A stretch of DNA of 64,000 nucleotides from an uncultured Flavobacteriaceae bacterium (GTDB taxonomy: Bacteria; Bacteroidota; Bacteroidia; Flavobacteriales; Flavobacteriaceae). Every line of letters begins with the position of its first letter. Position 1 is the first letter of the stretch. Where the stretch lies: positions 1-64,000 of the forward strand of contig CALKOU010000015.1 of NCBI GenBank assembly GCA_938092005.1. The letters run 5' to 3'. Below, in pieces: positions 1 to 7,996 of this stretch. Made by a program: the position numbers and the translations under genes. The notes beneath the pieces were generated by a model. The model saw only the letters and a program-made list of their open reading frames with translations. It was not told the DNA's origin and made no database searches.

Positions 1-699
1 GCAAAGCGCCTAGGGAATGAAGGTTGCACCGTTATCTTAAACGGTATTGAAGAAACGCAAGGAGCAGCACGTGTTGCTGAACTAACTTCCGAAGGGATTA
101 CTGCCGAGTATTATGGCTTTGACGTCACTGACGAAAACGAAGTAAACAAAAACATCAACGCCATTGGTAATAAGTACGGGAAAATAGATGTTCTCGTAAA
201 CAATGCTGGTGGTCTGGGCGGGAGATCGCGCTTTGAAGAAATGACAACAGAATTTTATAGATCTGTTATGGCGCTAAACTTAGATTCAACCTTTTTTGTT
301 TCAAGAGCAGCAATACCATTTCTAAAGAAGGGAAAAAACGCTACTATAATAAATTATACTTCTAACGCTGGTTGGAATGCAGGTGGCCCCGGTGCTGGAA
401 TTTACGGCACATCAAAGGCTGCTGTTCACGCCATTACACGTGCTTTAGCAAAAGATTTAGCTGAATACGGAATTCGCGTCAATGCTGTTTCACCAGGAAC
501 TATTGATACGCCATTCCACGCACAGATCAAGTCTACTAAACCTGAAGTTTTTGCTTCTTGGAAAAACAATATCATGCTAGGACGTCTTGGCCAACCAGAA
601 GAAGTAGCTGCTGTTGTGTCTTTCCTTGCGAGTGATGACGCTTCATTTATGACGGCAGAAACGGTTCAAATAGGTGGTGGACAAGCCTTAGGGATCTAA
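1..699 (+). CDS. SDR-family oxidoreductase, 5'-truncated by the window edge (probable uronate/DEH reductase)
   Basis: The reading frame is open from base 1, so the N-terminus, including the Gly-rich nucleotide-binding loop, lies outside the window. Visible short-chain dehydrogenase marks are NNAGG (about window residues 65-69), the serine strand IINYTSNAG, and the catalytic YGTSK (Tyr135, Lys139 in window numbering), followed by the usual IRVNAVSPGTIDTPF segment and the C-terminal GGGQALGI. These support an NAD(P)H-dependent ketone/alcohol oxidoreductase. The substrate is inferred from context: KDG kinase, KDPG aldolase and fbp follow on the same strand, an arrangement known from flavobacterial alginate loci, where an SDR reduces 4-deoxy-hexoseulose uronate (DEH) to 2-keto-3-deoxygluconate. 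A KduD-type function on pectin-derived sugars is the main alternative. Confidence 0.85.
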   Translation, partial: AKRLGNEGCTVILNGIEETQGAARVAELTSEGITAEYYGFDVTDENEVNKNINAIGNKYGKIDVLVNNAGGLGGRSRFEEMTTEFYRSVMALNLDSTFFVSRAAIPFLKKGKNATIINYTSNAGWNAGGPGAGIYGTSKAAVHAITRALAKDLAEYGIRVNAVSPGTIDTPFHAQIKSTKPEVFASWKNNIMLGRLGQPEEVAAVVSFLASDDASFMTAETVQIGGGQALGI

Positions 700-746
700 T
701 TATTTTTTATTTTGTTTTTTGCGTATTTAGATCACTAGTATTTGAT

Positions 747-754
747 TAAATTTG
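747..754 (+). promoter_or_regulatory. Candidate -7 element (TAAATTTG) upstream of kdgK
   Basis: The octamer matches the Bacteroidota -7 consensus TAnnTTTG. No well-spaced -33 TTTG is present. It implies transcription starting near 760, which would leave the in-frame ATG at 752 outside the transcript and supports 794 as the kdgK start. Confidence 0.45.
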
Positions 755-793
755 CAATCGATTGTTAATGTTTTACTAAACCAAAATTATATC

Positions 794-1840
794 ATGAAAA
801 AAGTAGTCACCTTCGGTGAAATTATGTTGCGCTTAGCGCCTCCAGGATTTTTACGATTCTCTCAAACAAATTCATTTGATGTCATCTATGGAGGCGGCGA
901 ATCTAACGTTGCTGTTTCTTTGGCCAATTATGGCGTACCTGTACGTTTTGTTTCGCGCGTACCTGGTAATGATATTGGTGAGTGTGCGCTTATGGAAATG
1001 CGTAAACGCGGTGTAGATACGGAGTTTATGCTACGCGGAGGTGATCGTTTAGGAATTTATTTTCTAGAAACAGGAGCCGTTTCAAGAGGTTCTAAAGTAG
1101 TATATGATCGTGCGCATTCAGCTATGTCTGAAATCCAGCCAGGTATGGTAGACTGGGACAAGGCTTTTGAAGGAGTTGAATGGTTCCATTGGACTGGTAT
1201 TACGCCTGCTATTTCACAATCAGCAGCTGATGCTTGCCTTGAAGCGGTGAAGGTTGCTAGTGAAAAAGGAATTACCATTTCAACCGATTTAAATTACAGA
1301 GCTAAGTTGTGGAAATATTGTGACGATGCACATCGTGAAGCGATTATGACCGAACTCACTTCATACTGTGATATTGTTCTAGGTAATGAAGAGGACGCTG
1401 AAATGCACTTTGGTATCAAACCTGAAGGACTAACAGTTCAAACCCAAGGACATGATGTAAAAGCAGAGGCTTTCCTTTCTGTTTGTAAGCAAATGATGGA
1501 GAAGTTTCCTAAAGCAAAAAAGGTAATTACCACGCTTCGTGGCTCTATATCAGCTTCACACAATACCTGGGCGGGTGTGTTGTATGATGGGAAAACCATG
1601 TTTGAGACAACACAATATCAAATCACAGATATCGTTGACCGCGTTGGTGGAGGTGATTCGTTTATGGGAGGTCTTATTTACGGCTTACTAAAGTATCCTG
1701 ATAATGATCAACATGCACTGGATTTTGCAGTTGCGGCCTCTTGCTTGAAACACACAATTAAAGGAGATGCAAATCTTGTAACAGTAGCAGAAGTAGAAAA
1801 ACTAATGGGCGGTGACGCCTCTGGACGAGTAGCTAGATAA
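794..1840 (+). CDS. kdgK: 2-keto-3-deoxygluconate kinase (PfkB family)
   Basis: A ribokinase/PfkB-fold sugar kinase of 348 residues that would phosphorylate 2-keto-3-deoxygluconate to KDPG with ATP. It begins with the typical strand KVVTFGEIMLRL, has the GGGESNVAVSLANYG substrate-binding segment, and near the C-terminus the PfkB signature DRVGGGDSFMGG, whose Asp is the catalytic base. The start at 794 is chosen because family members begin right before this strand; an in-frame ATG at 752 overlaps a promoter-like octamer. The eda gene follows after 8 bases, so the two consecutive steps (KDG to KDPG, then cleavage) are surely co-transcribed. Other PfkB sugars are possible from sequence alone, but the aldolase next door makes KDG the best reading. 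Confidence 0.9.
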   Translation: MKKVVTFGEIMLRLAPPGFLRFSQTNSFDVIYGGGESNVAVSLANYGVPVRFVSRVPGNDIGECALMEMRKRGVDTEFMLRGGDRLGIYFLETGAVSRGSKVVYDRAHSAMSEIQPGMVDWDKAFEGVEWFHWTGITPAISQSAADACLEAVKVASEKGITISTDLNYRAKLWKYCDDAHREAIMTELTSYCDIVLGNEEDAEMHFGIKPEGLTVQTQGHDVKAEAFLSVCKQMMEKFPKAKKVITTLRGSISASHNTWAGVLYDGKTMFETTQYQITDIVDRVGGGDSFMGGLIYGLLKYPDNDQHALDFAVAASCLKHTIKGDANLVTVAEVEKLMGGDASGRVAR

Positions 1841-1848
1841 TACAAATA

Positions 1849-2514
1849 ATGGCACAGTTTACACGAATTGAAGTAGCACAAACAATGAAAGAAAGCGGTA
1901 TGGTACCGCTTTTCTTTCATCAGGATATTGAAGTAGCAAAAAAAGTACTTAAGGCATGTTATGACGGTGGCGCAAGACTTATGGAATTTACCAGCCGCGG
2001 TGATTTTGCCTTAGAGGTATTTGCCGCACTGACCAAGTACGCCATCAAAGAACTCCCCGGTATGATTATGGGTGTGGGTTCGATTACTGATGCAGCAGCG
2101 GCATCGGCCTATATGTTACATGGGGCCAACTTTATTGTTACCCCAGTGCTAAGAGAAGACATTGCAATTGTTTGTAACCGAAGAAAGGTGCTTTGGTCAC
2201 CTGGGTGTGGTTCACTAACCGAAATTGCGAAAGCAGAAGAAATGGGATGTGAAATTGTTAAGTTATTCCCAGGGAGTACTTACGGACCAGGCTTTGTAAA
2301 AGGCATTTTGGCTCCACAACCGTGGACCAATATCATGCCTACAGGGGGCGTTTCACCAACAGAAGAAAACCTTAAGGGTTGGTTTGATGCTGGGGTTACT
2401 TGTGTTGGTATGGGCTCTAAGCTGATGGCAAAAAAAGCTGATGGCTCTTTTGACTATGATAAAATAGCTCTACAAACTAAAGAAGCATTAGCCATTATTG
2501 CTAGCATACGTTAG
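1849..2514 (+). CDS. eda: KDPG / 4-hydroxy-2-oxoglutarate aldolase
   Basis: A class I aldolase of 221 residues that cleaves 2-keto-3-deoxy-6-phosphogluconate to pyruvate and glyceraldehyde-3-phosphate in the cytoplasm. The Schiff-base lysine is in CEIVKLFPG (Lys138), the acid/base glutamate in LMEFTSRGD (Glu46), and the phosphate-binding MPTGGVSP segment follows. The length fits Bacteroidota Eda (usually 210-225). It lies 8 bases after kdgK and 29 bases before fbp. Together with the SDR it completes the lower uronate (alginate or pectin) degradation route; no gene for the glucose Entner-Doudoroff dehydratase (edd) is visible here. Confidence 0.93.
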   Translation: MAQFTRIEVAQTMKESGMVPLFFHQDIEVAKKVLKACYDGGARLMEFTSRGDFALEVFAALTKYAIKELPGMIMGVGSITDAAAASAYMLHGANFIVTPVLREDIAIVCNRRKVLWSPGCGSLTEIAKAEEMGCEIVKLFPGSTYGPGFVKGILAPQPWTNIMPTGGVSPTEENLKGWFDAGVTCVGMGSKLMAKKADGSFDYDKIALQTKEALAIIASIR

Positions 2515-2543
2515 ATTTCGTTTAATTTTTTAAACTTCGGTTT

Positions 2544-3545
2544 ATGACCGCTAAACATACACTCGGTGAATTTATCATCGACAATCAAAATCAGTTTGAG
2601 TATTCCACGGGTGAGCTATCTCGACTACTTAACGCAATTCGCTTAGCTGCAAAAACGGTAAATCACGAAGTTAATAAAGCGGGTCTTGTCGATATTATTG
2701 GTGCAACCAACCAAACCAATCATTCCGACGAACAACAGCAAAAATTAGATGTTTTAGCGAATCAAGCATTTAAGAATGCACTAATAAATCGCGATATTGT
2801 TTGTGGATTTGCTTCAGAAGAAGAGGATAGCTTTGTTAGTATTTCGTCTAATAATAAGACAGCTCAAAATAATTATGTGGTTTTAGTAGACCCATTAGAC
2901 GGCTCTTCAAACATTGACACCAATGTTTCTGTGGGAACTATTTTTTCAATATTTAGAAGGGTAACTTCACAAGATCAACCTGTGGAGGAGAAAGATTTCT
3001 TGCAAAAAGGAATTTATCAAGTTGCTGCTGGATATGTCCTGTATGGAACTTCAACTATGTTGGTTTATACAACAGGTCATGGAGTAAATGGCTTTACACT
3101 TAATCCAGCATTGGGTACATTTTATTTGTCTCATCCTAACATGAAATTTCCCAAGGAAGGACATATATACTCGATTAATGAAGGAAACTATGTTCATTTC
3201 CCAACAGGTGTCAAAAAATACATCAAATACTGCCAAGAGGACAATGACAACAGGCCTTACACGTCTCGCTATATAGGCTCATTGGTTTCTGATTTTCATC
3301 GAAACTTGATTAATGGTGGCATTTATTTATATCCACCAACGTCAAAACATCCAAAAGGAAAATTACGGTTGCTTTATGAATGCAATCCTATGGCATTTCT
3401 TGCAGAACAGGCAGGAGGTGAGGCTTCAGATGGACAGCAGCGAGTTATGGAAGTAGATCCATACGAACTTCACCAGCGCATTCCTTTTTATTGCGGCAAC
3501 AAAGAAATGGTTCGTAAAGTAGATTCTTTTATAAATGAAAATTGA
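2544..3545 (+). CDS. fbp: Fructose-1,6-bisphosphatase, class I
   Basis: This 333-residue protein is a class I FBPase, the gluconeogenic enzyme converting fructose-1,6-bisphosphate to fructose-6-phosphate with Mg2+. It shows the metal-binding motif [10 protein letters not shown], the upstream acidic stretch FASEEED that supplies further metal ligands, and the conserved C-terminal segment [20 protein letters not shown]. The length is normal for the family. Its place 29 bases after eda is informative: the aldolase yields glyceraldehyde-3-phosphate, and a dedicated FBPase would let the cell turn this into hexose phosphates while growing on uronic acids. Whether it is the only fbp of the genome cannot be seen. 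A hairpin just downstream probably ends the operon. Confidence 0.95.
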   Translation: MTAKHTLGEFIIDNQNQFEYSTGELSRLLNAIRLAAKTVNHEVNKAGLVDIIGATNQTNHSDEQQQKLDVLANQAFKNALINRDIVCGFASEEEDSFVSISSNNKTAQNNYVVLVDPLDGSSNIDTNVSVGTIFSIFRRVTSQDQPVEEKDFLQKGIYQVAAGYVLYGTSTMLVYTTGHGVNGFTLNPALGTFYLSHPNMKFPKEGHIYSINEGNYVHFPTGVKKYIKYCQEDNDNRPYTSRYIGSLVSDFHRNLINGGIYLYPPTSKHPKGKLRLLYECNPMAFLAEQAGGEASDGQQRVMEVDPYELHQRIPFYCGNKEMVRKVDSFINEN

Positions 3546-3592
3546 TCTAACAGACATACTCTGTTTAATCTTACTTCAAAATGCACAACAGG

Positions 3593-3617
3593 TTAATCTA
3601 GTATAGCACTAGATTAA
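3593..3617. terminator. Inverted repeat between converging fbp and PQQ-dehydrogenase genes
   Basis: A perfect 9-bp stem (TTAATCTAG / CTAGATTAA) with a 7-base loop lies between the convergent genes and overlaps the stop codon (3614-3616) of the minus-strand gene. The stem is AT-rich and has no long T-run, so it may serve as a weak bidirectional terminator or mRNA 3' end structure. Confidence 0.45.
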
Positions 3618-4732
3618 TTAAAGCTTGGTTTTATCCGGTAAATCCCTTCATACTCAACCGCAATGTGGATAAACCCATAAGGGCCTATAATAACATCACG
3701 AACGCGCCCAATGTCTTCAGCGATTTTTTCCCGCGCCACTATTTTATTGTTACGAATCACAAGCCGTTCCAAATACGTTTTCTTAAGTGAGCCTACCAAT
3801 AGATCCCCTTCCCAATCTGGGTATTTTTTTCCGGTAATAAATGTCATTCCCGAAGCTGCAATAGAGGGTACCCAATAGTAAAAGGGTTGCTCCATGCCTG
3901 GCAGTGATCGGTTTTTTGTTATGGAAGTACCACTGTAGTTTTTCCCGTAAGTAATCTTAGGCCAACCGTAGTTTTTACCCGCTTTTATGACATTGATTTC
4001 ATCTCCACCACGTGGTCCATGTTCGTGCTCCCAAACTGCGCCTGTTTCAGGATGAAGGGTTAGTCCTTGCGGGTTTCGATGCCCATAAGAATAAATGGCT
4101 TCTTTTGCTCCTGTTACTCCTACAAATGGATTGTCTGCTGGAATGGTTCCATCATCGTTTAATCTATAAATTTTACCGTTATCACGGGTTATGTCTTGTG
4201 GGTTTTGATCCCGTTCCCCTCTATCACCAACCGAAAAGTATAAATAGCCATCGTTATCAAACACAATCCGCGAACCAAAGTGATTTCCTTTATTGGTGTC
4301 TGGTGTTGCTTTGTAGAGTAATTGAACATCTTGAAGGGCATTCCCCATAAGTGTAGCTGTGTACAGTCCAGTGTTGCCACCCGAGGCATCAGCGTTTGGG
4401 GTAGCCATCGTAAAGTAAATCCGATTGTTTTGATCAAATTTTGGATGTAGCGCTAGTCCCATTAACCCTCCTTGACCGCGAAGATATGGCTTGGGAAGAC
4501 CACTAATTTTATATTTCTTTCCGTATTGAAAACGAATCAATTTCCCTTCCTTTTCAGTATAGAGTAAGCTTCCGTTTGGCAAAAAAACCATTCCCCAAGG
4601 CACCTCAACATCTGGTACAACAAGCTCTGTTGTGTATGTAATTTGCGTTGGAGTTTTTAGTTCAGGTGTGTTTTTTACTTGTGCGTATGAATACTGCGCC
4701 AAAACAACGAATAGTAACCAATATCTTTTCAT
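3614..4732 (-). CDS. PQQ-dependent sugar dehydrogenase (soluble GDH/Asd-like beta-propeller), exported
   Basis: 372 residues with a signal peptide (MKRYWLLFVVLAQYSYAQ) and a six-bladed glucose/sorbosone dehydrogenase propeller. Motifs seen: VPWGMVFLPNGSLLYTEK at the first blade, KGNHFGSRIVFDNDGYLY with the His matching the catalytic base of soluble glucose dehydrogenase, and RNPQGLTLHPETGAVWEHEH followed by GPRGGDEIN. It should oxidise an aldose outside the cytoplasmic membrane using PQQ; the substrate is unknown. The start at 4732 is chosen because it opens the signal peptide; a start at 4777 would add 15 residues and overlap the receptor gene upstream. The gene lies 31 bases after a PqqU-like TonB-dependent receptor, which fits import of the cofactor. 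No pqq biosynthesis genes are in the window. Confidence 0.88.
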   Translation of the reverse strand: MKRYWLLFVVLAQYSYAQVKNTPELKTPTQITYTTELVVPDVEVPWGMVFLPNGSLLYTEKEGKLIRFQYGKKYKISGLPKPYLRGQGGLMGLALHPKFDQNNRIYFTMATPNADASGGNTGLYTATLMGNALQDVQLLYKATPDTNKGNHFGSRIVFDNDGYLYFSVGDRGERDQNPQDITRDNGKIYRLNDDGTIPADNPFVGVTGAKEAIYSYGHRNPQGLTLHPETGAVWEHEHGPRGGDEINVIKAGKNYGWPKITYGKNYSGTSITKNRSLPGMEQPFYYWVPSIAASGMTFITGKKYPDWEGDLLVGSLKKTYLERLVIRNNKIVAREKIAEDIGRVRDVIIGPYGFIHIAVEYEGIYRIKPSFN

Positions 4733-4763
4733 AGTGTTTAGGAATTTTCCTTTGTAAATATAA

Positions 4764-6686
4764 TTAAAACGAAACAAGACATTTTAAAAACAACAAGCGC
4801 GTTGCAGCAGGCTCAAAATAACGCCTTCCAAATGCATTAATTCGTATGTTGTCAAAATACAATGTGTTGGCAATATTGGTGATACCCAATGTCCAGGTTG
4901 TCATTCCCCAAGAACGCTGCACATACATATCACTTGTCCAAAAGCGAGGTACTTCCACTGTGTTGTCGCTATTGGCATATCGGCTTCCAACATACCTTAG
5001 TTGTGCGTTTAAAACGGTTCTTCCAATGTGTTGTTTTAATGAGCTGCTAAATTGTTTGCGCGGAACGTTCGGTAAATCTTTTTTGGCAACTGTCTTGTAG
5101 TCGCCATAATGAAAACTAACGGCTATGTTTCCCGTTGACGAAAACGACCAATTGCTTTCAAATTCGATTCCTTTGCGATTGACCCGACCTGTATTTGCAT
5201 AAAAGGTTTGTCCAGGAAACTGTGCCGTTTCATACGGGATAATTTCATTTTTAGTTTCCGTATAAAATAGAGTAAGCTGACTGTTGAATGTTGCTATATT
5301 GTGTCGTAAGCCTAATTCTATACTGCTTGATTGTTGTGGTTTTAAGGAAGGATTAAATCCTGTTTCACCAGACGGATTTGCTGAAAGTTCGTTTAGAGCG
5401 GGTGTTTCATAGCCTGTGCTGTATTGTAAATAACCATCCCAATATGCCGTTAATTGTCGGTGTATGGCTAAGGAAGGTGAAACAACTGCTATAGTATTGT
5501 TTCCAGAACTATCCCCGTAAAAATCATCAATCGAAATACGATACCAATCGGAGCGGAGTGTCCCCCTTATGCGCCAGTGATTTAGTTGTGTTTCTAAAAC
5601 GCCATATCCACCTATGGTTTGAAAACGCTCATCTTGATTCAGCGTTTGCGCACCTGTTATCCCTTCAAGATTTTTGTACCGTTTTCGGCTGTCAAACTGT
5701 GCAGCCATATCCCATCCATATTGCCACAACCAGTTGTTTTTGCGTCCATTATGATGCATTCCTGCTCCTGCATAATCTCTTGACAAATCTATTTGACCAC
5801 TATTTTCAAAAGGCAACATAGCGTCTAGTTGTCGGTGTGTATAAAACACATAAGAAGACCAAGATTTACGTTTCCACCGTGCTGAAAACATATGATGTTG
5901 TACTTTTTCACCTGCCTGATATAAAACATTTGCACTACGTGCCTGCTTACGGTTCTGTTCTGTTTGTTCTCGTGTTATCCCGCCTGGATCTTGCGCAAAA
6001 GGGCTATTAAAATAAAAATAGTTTAGCTCGAGGCTGTTATGGTTTTTGAGCAAGAATTTCTTTGTTAACGAAAGGGCACTATTTTCATAGGCACTCCACG
6101 CACGATATCCTGCTTGTTTTTTGTGCTCAAGCGTAATGCGAAATTGGTTTTTTTCTTTTGCCTTACTTAAATGTGCAACAATGGATTGTGTATTAAAATC
6201 ACCAAGTGTAGCTGTTATGTTTTTTTGGTTCGTAATAGGCGAACTTTTTAGAAAAAGGACACCTCCAGATGCATTTCCGTAAAGACCACCCGAAAGTCCG
6301 CGAAGCACTTGAACATTGCTTATTTGAGATAAGGGGACATGATCAAGTTGTGTTTGCCCGTCTGCCGTTGTAATAGGAATGCCATCCAGCAAAACCTTAA
6401 TCCCACGAATCCCAAAAGCGGCTCGTGTCCCAAATCCCCGAATTGAAATTCGAGTATCTTGGGTATAATTTTGTTGACTGCTAACAAATAGCCCGGGAAC
6501 AGCAGTTAAAGAGGTGCCAATTTCTTGTTGCAGTAAAAGACCCAATGTGTCCGAAACTATCGAAGTGCTCATAGGACTTACATTACTTGGTAAGCGTTGT
6601 GCATTTAGGATCACTTCATCTAATTGTTGTACTTGACTTTTTACAACGAAGCTTGTCAATACCACTAAGAGATATAGCTTTCTCAT
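4764..6686 (-). CDS. TonB-dependent outer-membrane receptor, PqqU (YncD)-like
   Basis: A 640-residue TonB-dependent transporter with an N-terminal signal peptide, a plug domain (about residues 25-155) and a 22-strand-type barrel ending in FLKCLVSF. It lacks the carboxypeptidase-like extension and the large size of SusC proteins. The plug segments QNYTQDTRISIRGFGTR, VLLDGIPITTADGQTQ and LRGLSGGLYGNASGGV, and the barrel segments TGYETPALNEL and GRRYFEPAATR, closely resemble what I remember of E. coli PqqU (formerly YncD), the importer of pyrroloquinoline quinone. The neighbouring PQQ-type dehydrogenase 31 bases downstream supports that substrate, but this is inference; a siderophore or other ligand remains possible. 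Its ATG directly abuts the rimM stop codon, so it is probably read from the rpsP-rimM transcript. Confidence 0.85.
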   Translation of the reverse strand: MRKLYLLVVLTSFVVKSQVQQLDEVILNAQRLPSNVSPMSTSIVSDTLGLLLQQEIGTSLTAVPGLFVSSQQNYTQDTRISIRGFGTRAAFGIRGIKVLLDGIPITTADGQTQLDHVPLSQISNVQVLRGLSGGLYGNASGGVLFLKSSPITNQKNITATLGDFNTQSIVAHLSKAKEKNQFRITLEHKKQAGYRAWSAYENSALSLTKKFLLKNHNSLELNYFYFNSPFAQDPGGITREQTEQNRKQARSANVLYQAGEKVQHHMFSARWKRKSWSSYVFYTHRQLDAMLPFENSGQIDLSRDYAGAGMHHNGRKNNWLWQYGWDMAAQFDSRKRYKNLEGITGAQTLNQDERFQTIGGYGVLETQLNHWRIRGTLRSDWYRISIDDFYGDSSGNNTIAVVSPSLAIHRQLTAYWDGYLQYSTGYETPALNELSANPSGETGFNPSLKPQQSSSIELGLRHNIATFNSQLTLFYTETKNEIIPYETAQFPGQTFYANTGRVNRKGIEFESNWSFSSTGNIAVSFHYGDYKTVAKKDLPNVPRKQFSSSLKQHIGRTVLNAQLRYVGSRYANSDNTVEVPRFWTSDMYVQRSWGMTTWTLGITNIANTLYFDNIRINAFGRRYFEPAATRLLFLKCLVSF

Positions 6687-7211
6687 TTACAGGTATAAAT
6701 CAACTAATCCAGGAGGCGTTTCAACCAAAATCATTTTTGTATCTCGATTAACCTGTATGATAATGTCATCAACAATAGGGATCAAAACCGTTTTATCTCC
6801 GGCAGAAACTTCAAACGTGGCTTGAGCAGTATGCTCATTGACCTTTGTTATGGTACCAATTACACCTAGATTCTTATCGGATACGGTAAATCCAATAACT
6901 TCATGATAATAAAAGGCGTTACCAGTGAGCTTTGGAAGTTTGGTAAGCGGTAAATACGCTTTTGATTTGACAATACGATCAGCGTCTTCCTCGCTATTCA
7001 CGTCTTCAAGTCGTAGTCTTAACAGACCAGGCTTGTGCATGACGCACTTTTCTAGGAAATATGGAATGAGTCCGTTGTGATGTTCTAGAAATAAACTGTC
7101 GAGAGATTGATATAACGCTGGCTCATCGGTATCAAGCTTTAGGAGTACTTCCCCTTTAAAACTGTATTTACCAACTACTGTTCCAAGAAAAAAACAGTCC
7201 TCGAAGCGCAT
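6687..7211 (-). CDS. rimM: Ribosome maturation factor RimM
   Basis: 174 residues with the two RimM parts: an N-terminal beta-barrel beginning FFLGTVVGKYSFKGEVLLKL (residues 7-26) and a C-terminal PRC-barrel around AFYYHEVIGFTVSD (about 100-113) ending in ETPPGLVDLYL. RimM binds ribosomal protein S19 and helps mature the head of the 30S subunit. It lies 3 bases after rpsP, the classical arrangement. Here the trmD and rplS genes that often follow in other phyla are absent; instead a TonB-dependent receptor begins on the very next base. Confidence 0.93.
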   Translation of the reverse strand: MRFEDCFFLGTVVGKYSFKGEVLLKLDTDEPALYQSLDSLFLEHHNGLIPYFLEKCVMHKPGLLRLRLEDVNSEEDADRIVKSKAYLPLTKLPKLTGNAFYYHEVIGFTVSDKNLGVIGTITKVNEHTAQATFEVSAGDKTVLIPIVDDIIIQVNRDTKMILVETPPGLVDLYL

Positions 7212-7214
7212 GAG

Positions 7215-7844
7215 TTATTCAGCGTCCTCAGCTGGCTTTTCTTCAGCAGCAGGTGCTTCTTTGGCAGCAGGTGCTTCTTCGGCAACTGGAGTTTCTTCAG
7301 CAGCTTTTGCTTCTTCAGCTTCAGCGGCCTCAGCGGCTTCTGCTTCAGCGGCAGCTTTTGCTTCAGCGGCAGCTTCTGCTTCTTGTGCAGCTATGGCAGC
7401 TTCAGCGTCTGCTTTACGTTTGTCGCTAACTTCTTTTTCAGCAGCTATTAGTTTTGCTTTTTCATCCGCTTTTACTTTCGATGCCTTATCAAGAGCAGCG
7501 TTATTTCGCGCTTCTTTATCAGAAACCCAAGCGGCATATTTAGCTTCAACATCTTCTTCTTTCAGCGCTCCTTTGTGAACACCATTTACAAGGTGGTTCT
7601 TAAGCAAAGCCCCAGTTTCAGACAATAAGTTACGAGCCGTATCGGTTGGTTGCGCTCCGTTTTGAAGCCAAGTTACCGCGCGGTCTACTTTAATGTTGAT
7701 GGTTGCTGGTTGGGTGTTAGGATTGTAAGTTCCAATTTTCTCGAGATAACGACCATCTCGTTTTGAACGTGCATCTGCTGCAACTACCCAATAAAAGGGT
7801 TTTCCTTTTTTACCGTGTCTTTGAAGGCGAATTTTTACTGACAT
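7215..7844 (-). CDS. rpsP: 30S ribosomal protein S16 with long Ala/Glu/Lys C-terminal tail
   Basis: The first 80 or so residues are standard S16 (MSVKIRLQRHGKKGKPFYW, the DGRYLEKIGTYNP block, and AQPTDTARNLL). E. coli S16 stops soon after this point; here the protein runs to 209 residues. Residues 85-150 are Lys/Glu/Ala-rich and residues 150-209 consist almost only of Ala, Glu, Pro and Lys (EAPAAKEAPAAEEKPAEDAE at the end). Long S16 tails are common in Bacteroidota, but this one is near-pure low complexity. It is the first gene of rpsP-rimM, read from a good promoter at 7892-7922, giving a leader of about 40 bases. Confidence 0.95.
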   Translation of the reverse strand: MSVKIRLQRHGKKGKPFYWVVAADARSKRDGRYLEKIGTYNPNTQPATINIKVDRAVTWLQNGAQPTDTARNLLSETGALLKNHLVNGVHKGALKEEDVEAKYAAWVSDKEARNNAALDKASKVKADEKAKLIAAEKEVSDKRKADAEAAIAAQEAEAAAEAKAAAEAEAAEAAEAEEAKAAEETPVAEEAPAAKEAPAAEEKPAEDAE

Positions 7845-7891
7845 ATCAAATTAAATTTTGGGGGTTCGAAACCCTGGTTATTAATGCGAGG

Positions 7892-7922
7892 CAAAGCTAC
7901 ACTATTTTTTGATTTGACCAAA
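7892..7922 (-). promoter_or_regulatory. Promoter of the rpsP-rimM operon
   Basis: On the minus strand the sequence reads TTTG (7922-7919), 19 bases, then TAGCTTTG (7899-7892), an exact match to the Bacteroidota -33/-7 promoter pattern with ideal spacing. Transcription would begin near 7886. Confidence 0.75.
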
Positions 7923-7996
7923 CGTTAATAACTTCAGCTTTAAGAGCGTATATTTTACTGCCTAACTTCGCTAAATTAGAGGGCTAATCCGCAACT

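Noticed and set aside
752-793. Earlier in-frame start of kdgK
   Set aside because: The extra 14 residues have no family counterpart and the codon lies within the TAAATTTG promoter-like octamer.
7210-7578. Plus-strand Ala/Ser-rich open frame of 122 codons
   Set aside because: It is the mirror image of the low-complexity Ala/Glu tail of rpsP; the frame stays open because of GCN/GAR codon repeats. No family features.
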